Assembly: GCA_003150515.1 (NCBI GenBank)
Contig: QALW01000043.1
Location: forward strand, 11,797-75,796
Length of the DNA: 64,000 nt
Direction: 5' to 3'
Origin: Selenomonadales bacterium
GTDB taxonomy: Bacteria > Bacillota > Clostridia > Christensenellales > QALW01
In this document: positions 26,848 to 34,985 of the stretch, in pieces
Layout of the letters: each line of letters starts with the position of its first letter
How positions within the stretch are numbered: the first letter of the stretch is position 1
Notes under the pieces: generated by a model
What the model was told of the DNA's origin: nothing
The model's database searches: none
What the model saw: the letters and a program-made list of their open reading frames with translations, nothing else
Position numbers and translations under genes: made by a program

Positions 26848-26937
26848 ATTTAAAAAATCTTTGCCCTGGCGCGGGCTGGTAATTCAATTTGCAGATACGG
26901 AATAAATTTATAAAATCTTTGTCTTGACGCGGGCTGG
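26816..26937. repeat. 58-bp tandem duplication at the 3' end of the NusG-II gene
   Basis: The segment from GGCTGGTAATTCAATTTGCA through the stop codon and on to CTTTG...CGCG (26816-26873) is repeated at 26874-26931 with a few substitutions. A third copy begins at 26932 (GGCTGG) and then diverges. The period is exactly 58. The copy duplicates the last codons and stop of the gene without extending the protein. Confidence 0.85.
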
Positions 26938-26948
26938 AAATGATTTTT

Positions 26949-26978
26949 TGCAGGCGAAGCAAATATGCTCCGCCTGCA
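26949..26978. terminator. Probable bidirectional terminator
   Basis: TGCAGGCG and CGCCTGCA form a stem with an inner AGCA/TGCT pairing and one mismatch. It is preceded by TTTTTT and followed by TTGTTTTAATTG. It lies between the plus-strand NusG-II gene and the minus-strand antiporter. Confidence 0.55.
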
Positions 26979-27082
26979 TTGTTTTAATTGTGCTCTTTTT
27001 TAGGCCGCGGTTTATTTTAACGTCTTAATTAAAGCATTCTTTCAGCGCTTTATTACGCGCGGAGAACGCCGGCATGCTTTTA

Positions 27083-28873
27083 TTATCTGTCCTGTTCGGA
27101 GCGCCGGTCGTCCGCCTGCTGCCGCTGATTATTTTCAGGGAGCGGAGCGGAATCCTGTTTTTTATGTTCATTTGATTGGGCGTGTGAAGGAGGAAGGGCA
27201 ATCTCCTGTTTGTTCCGTTCAGGCTGCCCGGCCCCGCCGCCTTTATCCTTATTGCTTTCTTCAGGCAGATTCTGGGCAAATTCACAAGTCCATAATACGA
27301 CGTTATCTCCGGGCTCTAATAAAACTCCTCCGCGCGGAATAATAGTGCGCCCGTTTTTCTTTTTAATGGCTATTATAAGGGTGTTGGAGGAGAGAGTAAT
27401 CTCGCGTATGCGCTTATTGGCCCATTTGTGACGCGCGTTTATTTCAATCTCGTTTAATTCCGCTCCTGAATCGTCTTTATATTTTTCTCCGCTTAAAACT
27501 AATATATCGCCTGCTTTTATGCGCGTTCGCCCGTTGGGAAGTATGGTTTGATCGCCCCGTTTGAGCATAACTACCAATATATCCAGGGCCAGCTTGAGCT
27601 CGCCTATGGTTTTTCCTGCCCAGGAATGATTTTTGGTTATCTTGGTTTTGATAAGCTGCAGCTCCTCGTCCTCCTGATAGTCGTTAAAGGTGCGCAGCAC
27701 GCTGCCGCCGGGCTCTACCATTTTAAGCTTTTTGGCCGCCATAGGCAGAAGGGCGCCCTGAAGCCCTACTGAAAGCAGGCAGGCGAAGAATACTATATGG
27801 AACAGGTCGTGATTGATATATGAGCTGTTTACAGTAGCCATAATGGCGAAGACAATAGAGGAGGCGCCGCGCAGCCCCGCGAAGGATACGAGAAGCTGCT
27901 GATTAACAGGGCAGCGGGCGGGGGAAAGCAGGGCGAAAACTGTTACCGGACGCGCTATAAGAGTTAAAAACAGCGCAATGGCCAGAGAGGGGAGTATGAT
28001 TTGGGGAAGCTGGGAGGGAAAGGCCAGCAGTCCCAACAGGAAAAATACTATTATCTGAGCCAGATTGGTAATGCCGTCAAAGAAATGCACGAGAGGAGCT
28101 TTATTCTTAATTTTGCTGTTGCCCAGGATGATGCCCGCGATATATACGGCTAAATATCCGTTGCCGCCTGTTATTGAGCAGACGGCGTATGTCAGCAGGG
28201 CTACGGCCAGCACGAATAAAGTATCCATGCCGCCAATATAAAAATTGATGCGTTTAAGCAGCCATACGGCCGCGAAGGCCAGCGCCCCTCCTATGAGGGC
28301 GCCGTAAACCAGCTGGGAAAAGAGCATGTATGCGACGGAGCCCGCGCTTGTCTGGCCGGACATAAGGGTGAGACAGGTTATGGTGAGCATATAAGCGAAA
28401 GGATCATTGCTTCCGCTTTCAATTTCCAAAAGGGAGGCTGTGTGATGCTTGAGATTAAGCTTTTTCTGGCGCAGGATGGCAAATACGGACGCGGCGTCGG
28501 TAGAGCTTATTACTGAGCCTATTAAAAAGCTCTCCAGCCATTCAAAGCCCAAAGCCAGATGGCAGAAAAGGCCGGTAAGAGCAGCCGTGGCCACAACCCC
28601 CAATGTGGAAAGAGCTATAGCCTTTCCCGCTACGGGCTTGGCTTGCTTCCAGTTTGTGCCGAAGCCGCCGTAGAACATTATGATTATAAGAGCATATGAA
28701 CATATTTGCTCGGCAAAGGTATAATCGTCAAACGGGATTTTAAAAATGCCGTCCGAGCCGAACAGCATTCCCAAAACTATGAACATTAACAGGGAGGGCA
28801 GACCTAATTTATAAGAAAGCTTTCCGGCCGCTATACATATGACAATTATTAAGGAAATTAAAAGCAGCGCCAT
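27083..28873 (-). CDS. Potassium/proton antiporter of the CPA1 family (NhaP2/CvrA type)
   Basis: A 596-residue membrane protein that should exchange cytoplasmic K+ (or Na+) for H+. About twelve hydrophobic helices fill residues 1-390, with the CPA1 signature GSVISSTDAASVFAILR near residue 140 and ESGSNDPFAYMLT near 170 (the ND pair binds the ion). After that come two TrkA-C (RCK_C) regulatory domains (about 425-480 and 490-535), which bind nucleotides such as c-di-AMP in some homologues. A hydrophilic, low-complexity tail of about 60 residues follows and looks poorly conserved. The start has GGAGGAGG upstream. Confidence 0.88.
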   Translation of the reverse strand: MALLLISLIIVICIAAGKLSYKLGLPSLLMFIVLGMLFGSDGIFKIPFDDYTFAEQICSYALIIIMFYGGFGTNWKQAKPVAGKAIALSTLGVVATAALTGLFCHLALGFEWLESFLIGSVISSTDAASVFAILRQKKLNLKHHTASLLEIESGSNDPFAYMLTITCLTLMSGQTSAGSVAYMLFSQLVYGALIGGALAFAAVWLLKRINFYIGGMDTLFVLAVALLTYAVCSITGGNGYLAVYIAGIILGNSKIKNKAPLVHFFDGITNLAQIIVFFLLGLLAFPSQLPQIILPSLAIALFLTLIARPVTVFALLSPARCPVNQQLLVSFAGLRGASSIVFAIMATVNSSYINHDLFHIVFFACLLSVGLQGALLPMAAKKLKMVEPGGSVLRTFNDYQEDEELQLIKTKITKNHSWAGKTIGELKLALDILVVMLKRGDQTILPNGRTRIKAGDILVLSGEKYKDDSGAELNEIEINARHKWANKRIREITLSSNTLIIAIKKKNGRTIIPRGGVLLEPGDNVVLWTCEFAQNLPEESNKDKGGGAGQPERNKQEIALPPSHAQSNEHKKQDSAPLPENNQRQQADDRRSEQDR

Positions 28874-29229
28874 GACCGTCCTCCTCCATATTTGATTATA
28901 ATAGGCGTTTATCCAGTTTAAAAGGCATATGAATGCAATTCATTTCCGCCGGCTGATAGAAATAAAATCAATATACCTATAAAACTTGAACCTCCCTATA
29001 AATCAATATACATTTTCTATTAGAATAATACCATAAAAACTGCCCGTCTGTCAAATTGGCGCTTCGGCTTCAGGCGCGTCCGGCCGCCGCTGAGAAATTC
29101 TGATTTGGACCATCGTTCAATCTCCGCCTTTCTGTTTTGCGCGGTTTTTCAGCAGCTTGAATATGTATGAGAAAAGCCCCTGAAACGCCCTCAAAGGGCC
29201 GTCTCAAGGGCCTTTGCCCGCAAAATGGG
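28874..29229 (-). promoter_or_regulatory. Intergenic region with the antiporter promoter
   Basis: A minus-strand promoter lies at 29025-29054 (TTGACA, 18 bases, TATTAT). The resulting leader is about 145 bases long and holds a 12-base direct repeat, AAATCAATATAC on the plus strand, at 28965-28976 and 29000-29011, one turn count (35 bp) apart. I looked for the c-di-AMP (ydaO) riboswitch pattern and did not find it. The segment 29060-29229 carries only an imperfect hairpin rich in GGCCC/GGGCC that may end the upstream transcript. Confidence 0.55.
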
Positions 29230-29979
29230 TTATTTGCTCAGGCCGCTGAGATAATCTTCGGGGTTAAGGGCTTTTTCTACTTCTTGTCCATCCTTGGTTT
29301 CAATCTGAATTACCTCGAAATGAAGATGATTGCCCTCCGCGCTCTCATTAATGGCGCTGTTGCCCGCCTGGCCTATAACCTGTCCGCGGCGGACGGTATC
29401 TCCCGCTTTCAGATTCTCGGCAATGCTGCCTAACGAGGCGTAGACTGTCTTAAGCCCGCCTGCATGGGAGAGCACTACCTTATTGCCCATAAGAGGGTCG
29501 CTTTCGGCGCTGACCACCGTGCCGTCCAGAACAGAGAATATTTCCGCTCCTTCATCGCAGATGATGTCTACGCCCGCATGGGTGCTCCACATGTTGAGAG
29601 TCTCCGAATACACCAGCGATTCCACTGCATGCCCTTTAGCCAGTTTTGAGGAATTGACGGGATTGTGCATGGATACTTCCACATCTCCGTTTCCGCTGGC
29701 AGGCTTCTCGGTCTGAGTGGACTGGGGGGAAGTCGGACGGACGGTATTCTGCGAGGTCGGTTTGGCCGTCTGATTGGCCGTCTGCTGGACGGTGGCCGTG
29801 CTCTTCGGCCGCTCCACTTCGCCGCTGGGCTGCTTATCGCCCGTAAGCGCTACTGCGCAGGTTATTCCGATTGCCGCCACGCAGACAAATACGATTGCGT
29901 ACAATCCCTGCTTGCCCAAAAGCTTGCTTATGGATTTCTTTTCTCTTTCGGACTTGTCCTTTATTGGTCCAAGATTCAT
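29230..29979 (-). CDS. M23 peptidase, SpoIIQ-like
   Basis: A 249-residue protein with a cytoplasmic N-terminus, one membrane helix (about residues 27-48), a Thr/Gln/Pro-rich linker (about 55-100) and a C-terminal LytM/M23 domain. The zinc-binding set is intact: His and Asp in THAGVDI near residue 135, and HLHFEV near 220. This plan matches SpoIIQ, which spans the forespore membrane during engulfment, and clostridial SpoIIQ proteins keep active zinc residues as here. A housekeeping cell-wall M23 peptidase is the alternative. The ATG at 29979 has GGAGGTG upstream, and the frame extension to 30009 has no ribosome site. Confidence 0.75.
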   Translation of the reverse strand: MNLGPIKDKSEREKKSISKLLGKQGLYAIVFVCVAAIGITCAVALTGDKQPSGEVERPKSTATVQQTANQTAKPTSQNTVRPTSPQSTQTEKPASGNGDVEVSMHNPVNSSKLAKGHAVESLVYSETLNMWSTHAGVDIICDEGAEIFSVLDGTVVSAESDPLMGNKVVLSHAGGLKTVYASLGSIAENLKAGDTVRRGQVIGQAGNSAINESAEGNHLHFEVIQIETKDGQEVEKALNPEDYLSGLSK

Positions 29980-30066
29980 TATAAACACCTCCAACGCTAT
30001 TTTGGCCAATATATGGGGGCTTCATACACAGGGCGCTTAAAAAATAATAATATTTTTTCCGTCCCG

Positions 30067-30095
30067 TTGACAAAAACCCTTATTCTGGTTATAGT
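30067..30095 (+). promoter_or_regulatory. Sigma-A promoter of the NUDIX gene
   Basis: TTGACA, 17 bases, TATAGT, about 60 bases before the start codon at 30157. Confidence 0.75.
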
Positions 30096-30156
30096 GTTTT
30101 CAAATTCAGGAAATTTATTCAGCCGTTTTAAATTAATTTAGTTTTTGGAGGCATAT

Positions 30157-30702
30157 ATGAATTTGGAAGAAAAGACGCTAACTCAGGAACGCCTTTATCA
30201 GGGAAGAATAATAAATCTGCGCCGGGATACCGTAGCGCTGGCAAACGGCCGGGAAGCTCTGAGGGAGGTTGTGGAACATACGGGCGGGGTATGCGTGGCC
30301 GCGCTGACTAAAGAGGGAGAAGTGCTTCTGGTGGAACAGTTCAGATATCCTTATAAAGAAGTTCTGCTGGAAATCCCCGCGGGCAAGCTGGAAAAAGGGG
30401 AAGAGGCGGAAATCTGCGGCAGGCGCGAGCTTGCAGAGGAGACGGGCGCGCGGGCGAAAAAGTTTGTTTCTTTAGGCCGGCTCTATCCCTCGCCGGGCTA
30501 CTGCGCTGAAATAATTTATATGTACGCCGCATGCGGGTTGAGCTTCGGAGAGCAGAATCTGGACGAGGACGAATTTTTGAATGTAAAGCGGATTAAACTG
30601 GAGGAAGCCGTAAATATGGTGCTGGAGAATAAAATTACGGACGCTAAAACCCAGGCGGCTCTTTTGAAGCTGTATCTGCTCAGGGACAGGCTTTTTCAAT
30701 AA
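30157..30702 (+). CDS. ADP-ribose pyrophosphatase, NUDIX hydrolase
   Basis: A 181-residue NUDIX hydrolase of the NudF/ADP-ribose pyrophosphatase type, which would split ADP-ribose into AMP and ribose 5-phosphate. The NUDIX box is complete: GKLEKGEEAEICGRRELAEETGA, written here as G-x5-E-x7-REL-x-EE-x-GA, near residues 77-99. Preceding segments (LLVEQFRYPYKEVLLEIPAG) are characteristic of NudF. The start at 30157 has TTGGAGG upstream; a frame extension to 30145 has none. A clear sigma-A promoter precedes it. Confidence 0.88.
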   Translation: MNLEEKTLTQERLYQGRIINLRRDTVALANGREALREVVEHTGGVCVAALTKEGEVLLVEQFRYPYKEVLLEIPAGKLEKGEEAEICGRRELAEETGARAKKFVSLGRLYPSPGYCAEIIYMYAACGLSFGEQNLDEDEFLNVKRIKLEEAVNMVLENKITDAKTQAALLKLYLLRDRLFQ

Positions 30703-30830
30703 ATATTGAAAGAATAATAGGACGCAGGTGGGGTTTAATTGCGCCGACGCTGAAAATGTTTTCCGGCCGGGGCGTTTTTACGCCCATTTTATTTTGGACG
30801 TAAATTTAATCAGAAATAAAAAATTTACTC

Positions 30831-30859
30831 TTGCGTTGTCTTCAAAAATAAAGTAAAAT
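30831..30859 (+). promoter_or_regulatory. Probable sigma-A promoter of the glycosidase-like gene
   Basis: TTGCGT, 17 bases, TAAAAT, about 50 bases before the start codon at 30911. Confidence 0.55.
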
Positions 30860-30910
30860 ACAATAAGTTTACAAAATACGGGGCTATATAAAAGCATGAA
30901 AGGAATACTT

Positions 30911-33133
30911 ATGGAAAATACTTTAAAAGCCTGTAATTGGCTCTCGTTAAAGCAATTTGCGCCTGCGGCGGGCCGTTATCTTTATCTGCTCGGAGGAATT
31001 TATTCGCCCGATAAAGGGTGCCCGGACTGGGGCTCTAATAAGGATGAGGATACATATTATCCCGGAGACCGCGCCGGCAGCCTGGTTATAACCTATGCAA
31101 GCGGAAAAACTGCCGAAGTGCCTCTTATTTTTGGATATACTCTTTGGTTCCAAAAACATTTCAGCGATGGGCAGGCTCCATTTAAGGGGGAGGGCGCTTC
31201 GCCTGAAATGGCGGAGCTTTTAAAAAGCACGCTTTGCTTAAAGGGGGGCATGGAGGCCCAGGGCCCTTATATTCTATGCGTTCGTCTGAGCGGGGAAACG
31301 CTGAGGAATATAGAAGTGATGCCCAGTCCCAAAAAGAAAGGCGAGCCCGTTTACACCCATTATGCGCTGTCAGAAATAAACGAGGACGAATTTCTTTCCG
31401 GGCACGCAATAGACGCGGACAATCCGCTGCCCCCAAATATAACGGACGCGCTTGGCAAAATTATGCATGCGCTGTTTACTTTTGAACCTCAGGATTATCT
31501 GCTGCCTCCCAAATTTGAATTTCCCAAGGATTACGCCGGGCCGAAAGTGCGTTTTACGGGCGGAGCCTTTGCGGATATAGCGACCGGGGTTTTCTTTGAA
31601 AACATGATGAAAATATATCATAAAATCGAGGAGAACGGCAAGGTGCATGAGAGCAGCTATATGGCTCCGAGCTGGCGGTATGACGGATTCGGCACATGGC
31701 GCGAGGGGGCCAATAGCTATTATGAGCAGATGTGGACGCGCAATCATCACAGCGTTACGGTGCTTTCCCGGCTGGGCTTTAAAGAAAAGGCGGATTTGGC
31801 CCTGGAATACAGTCAGAACTGCATGATGTATTTTAAGCGTGAAAAGCTCACTTTGGGCGGCATACCCATTCCCGGACATTGGACGGCGGTATGCGATGAT
31901 CCTATGTATTATTCCAAGGTGCTTCAATATGCGGGCTGGTATACAAAATATACGCAGGAAAGATTCGGAGAGGAATTTCAGAATCTGGGCAATTTTGAAG
32001 TGGACGGCCATGGTTTCGCCATGCTGGGCATTTATAACGTATGGAAAAATGAGGGCAGGAGCGCTCAATATGTTAAGCAGAATTTAGCTCAGCTCAGAGA
32101 GCCTGTTGAATTTATTCAGTGGTGCCTGGATCATCCGGAGCTTTCCTTCAGCGAGCACGGCCTGCTTTACGGGGAGACGGAGGCGGGCCTGGCGGATATA
32201 GCTTTCGGAGCCGGCATGAAAATAACCATGTATGGGAATATCGCCTGCTGCCTGGGCGTGAGGGGCTATTCGGATATGGTTTCAAGCGCGGGTATGCCCG
32301 AGCTTGCCGAGGAATGGCTGGAATTGAGCAAAAGGCTGGAAAAATCCATCATGGAGTATTTTGTTAAGGAGGGCAAATGGGATTTATATAACAGAGGCTT
32401 TTATCATGATTCTTCTTTGCCCACATATTCCGATTACGCAGGATATGATACTGCGCATGACGTTCCGGAAAATTGGTATAAGCTTAGTCTGGATACATAT
32501 GAGGAGGATTTGAACGATTATATAGGGGATACGTTCGTAGGCCCGCGCGGCATAGGCTACGATCACAGTATATTTACTCAGACCGCTCTGCTTTTGGATA
32601 AGGTATCCGATTACACCCGCCTGATGGAGAATCTTTGCAAAATCTGTTATTCTCCGCGGCTGCCGGAGCCCTATGTAGTTCCTGAATGCGCCAGCTACAG
32701 TCCTTCCAAAAGAATTTTTAGACGGCAGGGAGATTTGGGCAATCTGGCTCATCAGGCGGAAGTTATGCATACGTTCATGACCGTAATAGGCTTATGCGAA
32801 ACGGCGGACGGAGGCTTTAAATGGATTCCGCGGCTGCCCAAGGGCTGGGATTTCACAGCGCGGGAGCTGCCTCTTCCCGATGGAAGCGCGAAAATCAGCC
32901 TGGAATATCATTTCCCCTCAGAGGGCAGGCAGAAAGTTCGCCTCCAATCTGAAAGAGAGGTTAAAATGCTGTTCCGCGCCGGCCCGTTCAAGCCGGGCTC
33001 CGATATAATCTGCCGCGTAAACGGACGGGAACAGAAGTGCGCCGCCGAAATCTGCGGCGAGGGCGCTTGGGGCAGAATAGAATTGCAGCTTGAACCGGGA
33101 GTGGATTACGCTGTTGAAGCGGAGGCCAAATAA
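30911..33133 (+). CDS. Six-hairpin-glycosidase-like protein (GBA2/GH116-like), cytoplasmic
   Basis: A 740-residue protein without signal peptide. Its long helical central region with repeated aromatic and acidic segments (EGANSYYEQMWTRNHHSVT, MAPSWRYDGFGTWREG, YETEAGLADIAFG-like runs) fits an (alpha/alpha)6 toroid, as in GH116, GH63 and glycogen debranching enzymes. An N-terminal beta-rich domain and a short C-terminal beta domain frame it. I cannot name the family securely. Candidate acids are the Glu in YDGFGTWREG near residue 265 and Asp/Glu in FVGPRGIGYDHS near 550, but these are guesses. The start at 30911 has AAAGGA upstream. It has its own promoter and terminator. The substrate is unknown. 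Confidence 0.6.
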   Translation: MENTLKACNWLSLKQFAPAAGRYLYLLGGIYSPDKGCPDWGSNKDEDTYYPGDRAGSLVITYASGKTAEVPLIFGYTLWFQKHFSDGQAPFKGEGASPEMAELLKSTLCLKGGMEAQGPYILCVRLSGETLRNIEVMPSPKKKGEPVYTHYALSEINEDEFLSGHAIDADNPLPPNITDALGKIMHALFTFEPQDYLLPPKFEFPKDYAGPKVRFTGGAFADIATGVFFENMMKIYHKIEENGKVHESSYMAPSWRYDGFGTWREGANSYYEQMWTRNHHSVTVLSRLGFKEKADLALEYSQNCMMYFKREKLTLGGIPIPGHWTAVCDDPMYYSKVLQYAGWYTKYTQERFGEEFQNLGNFEVDGHGFAMLGIYNVWKNEGRSAQYVKQNLAQLREPVEFIQWCLDHPELSFSEHGLLYGETEAGLADIAFGAGMKITMYGNIACCLGVRGYSDMVSSAGMPELAEEWLELSKRLEKSIMEYFVKEGKWDLYNRGFYHDSSLPTYSDYAGYDTAHDVPENWYKLSLDTYEEDLNDYIGDTFVGPRGIGYDHSIFTQTALLLDKVSDYTRLMENLCKICYSPRLPEPYVVPECASYSPSKRIFRRQGDLGNLAHQAEVMHTFMTVIGLCETADGGFKWIPRLPKGWDFTARELPLPDGSAKISLEYHFPSEGRQKVRLQSEREVKMLFRAGPFKPGSDIICRVNGREQKCAAEICGEGAWGRIELQLEPGVDYAVEAEAK

Positions 33134-33146
33134 TTTAAATTTAAGA

Positions 33147-33192
33147 AAAAATCCGGCCGCCTTTGCAATTAAGCAAAGGCGGCCGGATTTTT
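33147..33192. terminator. Bidirectional terminator
   Basis: A 20-bp perfect stem (AAAAATCCGGCCGCCTTTGC and complement) with a 6-base loop lies between the convergent glycosidase and hndD genes. It is followed by TTTTTATTTTT on the plus strand and preceded by AAAAAA, so it can stop transcription from both sides. Confidence 0.85.
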
Positions 33193-33215
33193 ATTTTTAT
33201 GCGTTTGAGATTTAA

Positions 33216-34970
33216 TTATTCTTCCAGCTTGGGATATTTATCTCTCTTAACATAATGGGTATGCAGCAGCTCGTGGGATTTATGGCCGCAGGGCTCGCCC
33301 AGGAATTCCCGGTAAATCTGCTGGATTTCGGGATTCTCATGCGATTTGCGCAGCGGCTTGGCTTTGTCCTCGTCATAAAGCGCTTTGGCGCGCAGCTCTT
33401 TGGGATTAATGTTCATAAGCTGGCGCGCGGTAAGAATAGGCTGGCCGCCTCCCGTTACGCAGCCGCCGGGGCAGCCCATCACTTCTATGAAATGATACTG
33501 CTTTTCTCCGCTCTTAACTTTTTCCAGCAGCTCGGCGGCGTTGCCCGTGCCGTGGGCTACGGCAACTCTGATTTCAGTGCCGTTGAGGTCTATGACGGCC
33601 TCCTTTATGCCTTCCGTGCCGCGTACCTGCTCAAAATCCACTTTTTCCAGGGTTTTGCCCGTTACCACTTCGTAAACGGTGCGCAGCGCGGCTTCCATAA
33701 CGCCTCCGGTCGCTCCGAATATTACCGCCGCGCCTGTGGATTCGCCCATAAGAGGATCAAAATTCTCGTCGGCCAGATTGGCAAAATCAATTCCGGCGGC
33801 TTTAATCATGCGGGCCAGCTCGCGTACTGTTAACACGGCGTCCACATCCTGCATGTTGTCGTGTCCCAGTTCAGGGCGGGTGGCCTCGAATTTCTTGGCC
33901 GTGCAGGGCATTATGGAAACAGTGTAGATGTTTTTGGGATCTATGCCGTTCTTTTGAGCGTAATAGGTCTTTATCATCGCTCCGCCCATCTCGTGAGGAG
34001 ATTTGCAGGTGGAGAGGTTGGGTATGAATTCGGGATAAAAAGTCTCGCAGTATTTAATCCAGCCGGGGCTGCATGAGGTTATCATGGGCAGCACGCCGCC
34101 GTTTTTGAGGCGGTCTATGAGCTCGGTGCCCTCTTCCATTATGGTAAGGTCGGCCGCCCAGTCGGTATCAAACACCCTGTCGAAGCCCAGCCGGCGAAGA
34201 GCGGCTGCCAGCTTGCCCGTAACGCAGGTGCCCACGGGCATTCCGAATTCCTCGCCCAATGAGGCGCGCACGGCCGGAGCGGCCTGCACCACCACATGCA
34301 TATCCGGATTGGCAAGAGCGTCCCAAACGTAATCTATGCTTTCTTTTTCCCTGAGAGCGCCCACAGGACATGCGGTTATGCATTGTCCGCAGCCAACGCA
34401 GGGGGATTGAGGCAGCTTGCGGTCGAAAGCACAGCCCACTTTAGTGTTAAAGCCGCGCCCCGAAACGCCGATAGCTCCGATTTTCTGCACGTTATTGCAG
34501 GCGGCCACGCAGCGGCGGCACAGTATGCATTTAGAATTATCCCGCACTATAGAGGGGCTTAATTCGTCTATCTCATGCTCGGTCTTGGTTCCCTCAAAGC
34601 GGTAATCCTTAACTCCCAGCTCCTTGCAGAGAGTCTGAAGCTCGCAGTTTTCCGAACGGACGCAGGTTGTGCATTCGCGGTTATGATTGGAAAGGAGCAG
34701 CTCCAGATTCACTTTGCGCGCTTCGCGCAGCTTGGGAGTATTTGTTCTCACTTCCATGCCTTCGCCCGCAGGCATAACGCAGGAGGCGGCCAGCGCGCGC
34801 GCGCCTTTAATCTCCACTAAGCACATGCGGCAGGCGCCTATCTCGTTGATATCCTTGAGATAGCAAAGGGTGGGAATATATATCCCGGCGCTTTTGGCGG
34901 CCTCCAGGACGGTTGAGCCCTGGGGCACAGTCACCTTGACGCCGTCTATGGTCAAATTAATCATATTCAT
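33216..34970 (-). CDS. hndD: [FeFe] hydrogenase catalytic subunit, HndD type
   Basis: The H2-forming or H2-oxidising subunit of an NAD(P)-linked, probably electron-bifurcating hydrogenase. The 584-residue protein has, in order, a 2Fe-2S domain (CYLKDINEIGACRMC, about residues 36-50), the His-Cys3 4Fe-4S site (HNRECTTCVRSENC, about 94-107), a ferredoxin-like pair (CILCRRCVAAC near 147; CVGCGQCITAC near 191), and the H-cluster domain: L1 TSCSPGW near 300, L2 MPCTAKKFE near 355 and L3 VMGCPGGCVTGGGQP near 500. A short C-terminal small-subunit-like region follows (LREKALY..EFLGEPCGHKSHELLH). The ribosome site is GGGAGG. Confidence 0.94.
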   Translation of the reverse strand: MNMINLTIDGVKVTVPQGSTVLEAAKSAGIYIPTLCYLKDINEIGACRMCLVEIKGARALAASCVMPAGEGMEVRTNTPKLREARKVNLELLLSNHNRECTTCVRSENCELQTLCKELGVKDYRFEGTKTEHEIDELSPSIVRDNSKCILCRRCVAACNNVQKIGAIGVSGRGFNTKVGCAFDRKLPQSPCVGCGQCITACPVGALREKESIDYVWDALANPDMHVVVQAAPAVRASLGEEFGMPVGTCVTGKLAAALRRLGFDRVFDTDWAADLTIMEEGTELIDRLKNGGVLPMITSCSPGWIKYCETFYPEFIPNLSTCKSPHEMGGAMIKTYYAQKNGIDPKNIYTVSIMPCTAKKFEATRPELGHDNMQDVDAVLTVRELARMIKAAGIDFANLADENFDPLMGESTGAAVIFGATGGVMEAALRTVYEVVTGKTLEKVDFEQVRGTEGIKEAVIDLNGTEIRVAVAHGTGNAAELLEKVKSGEKQYHFIEVMGCPGGCVTGGGQPILTARQLMNINPKELRAKALYDEDKAKPLRKSHENPEIQQIYREFLGEPCGHKSHELLHTHYVKRDKYPKLEE

Positions 34971-34985
34971 AGCCTTTTCCTCCCG

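Noticed and set aside
28874..29030. c-di-AMP (ydaO) riboswitch ahead of the K+/H+ antiporter
   Set aside because: The leader lacks the conserved ydaO motifs and is mostly AT-rich without stable stems.
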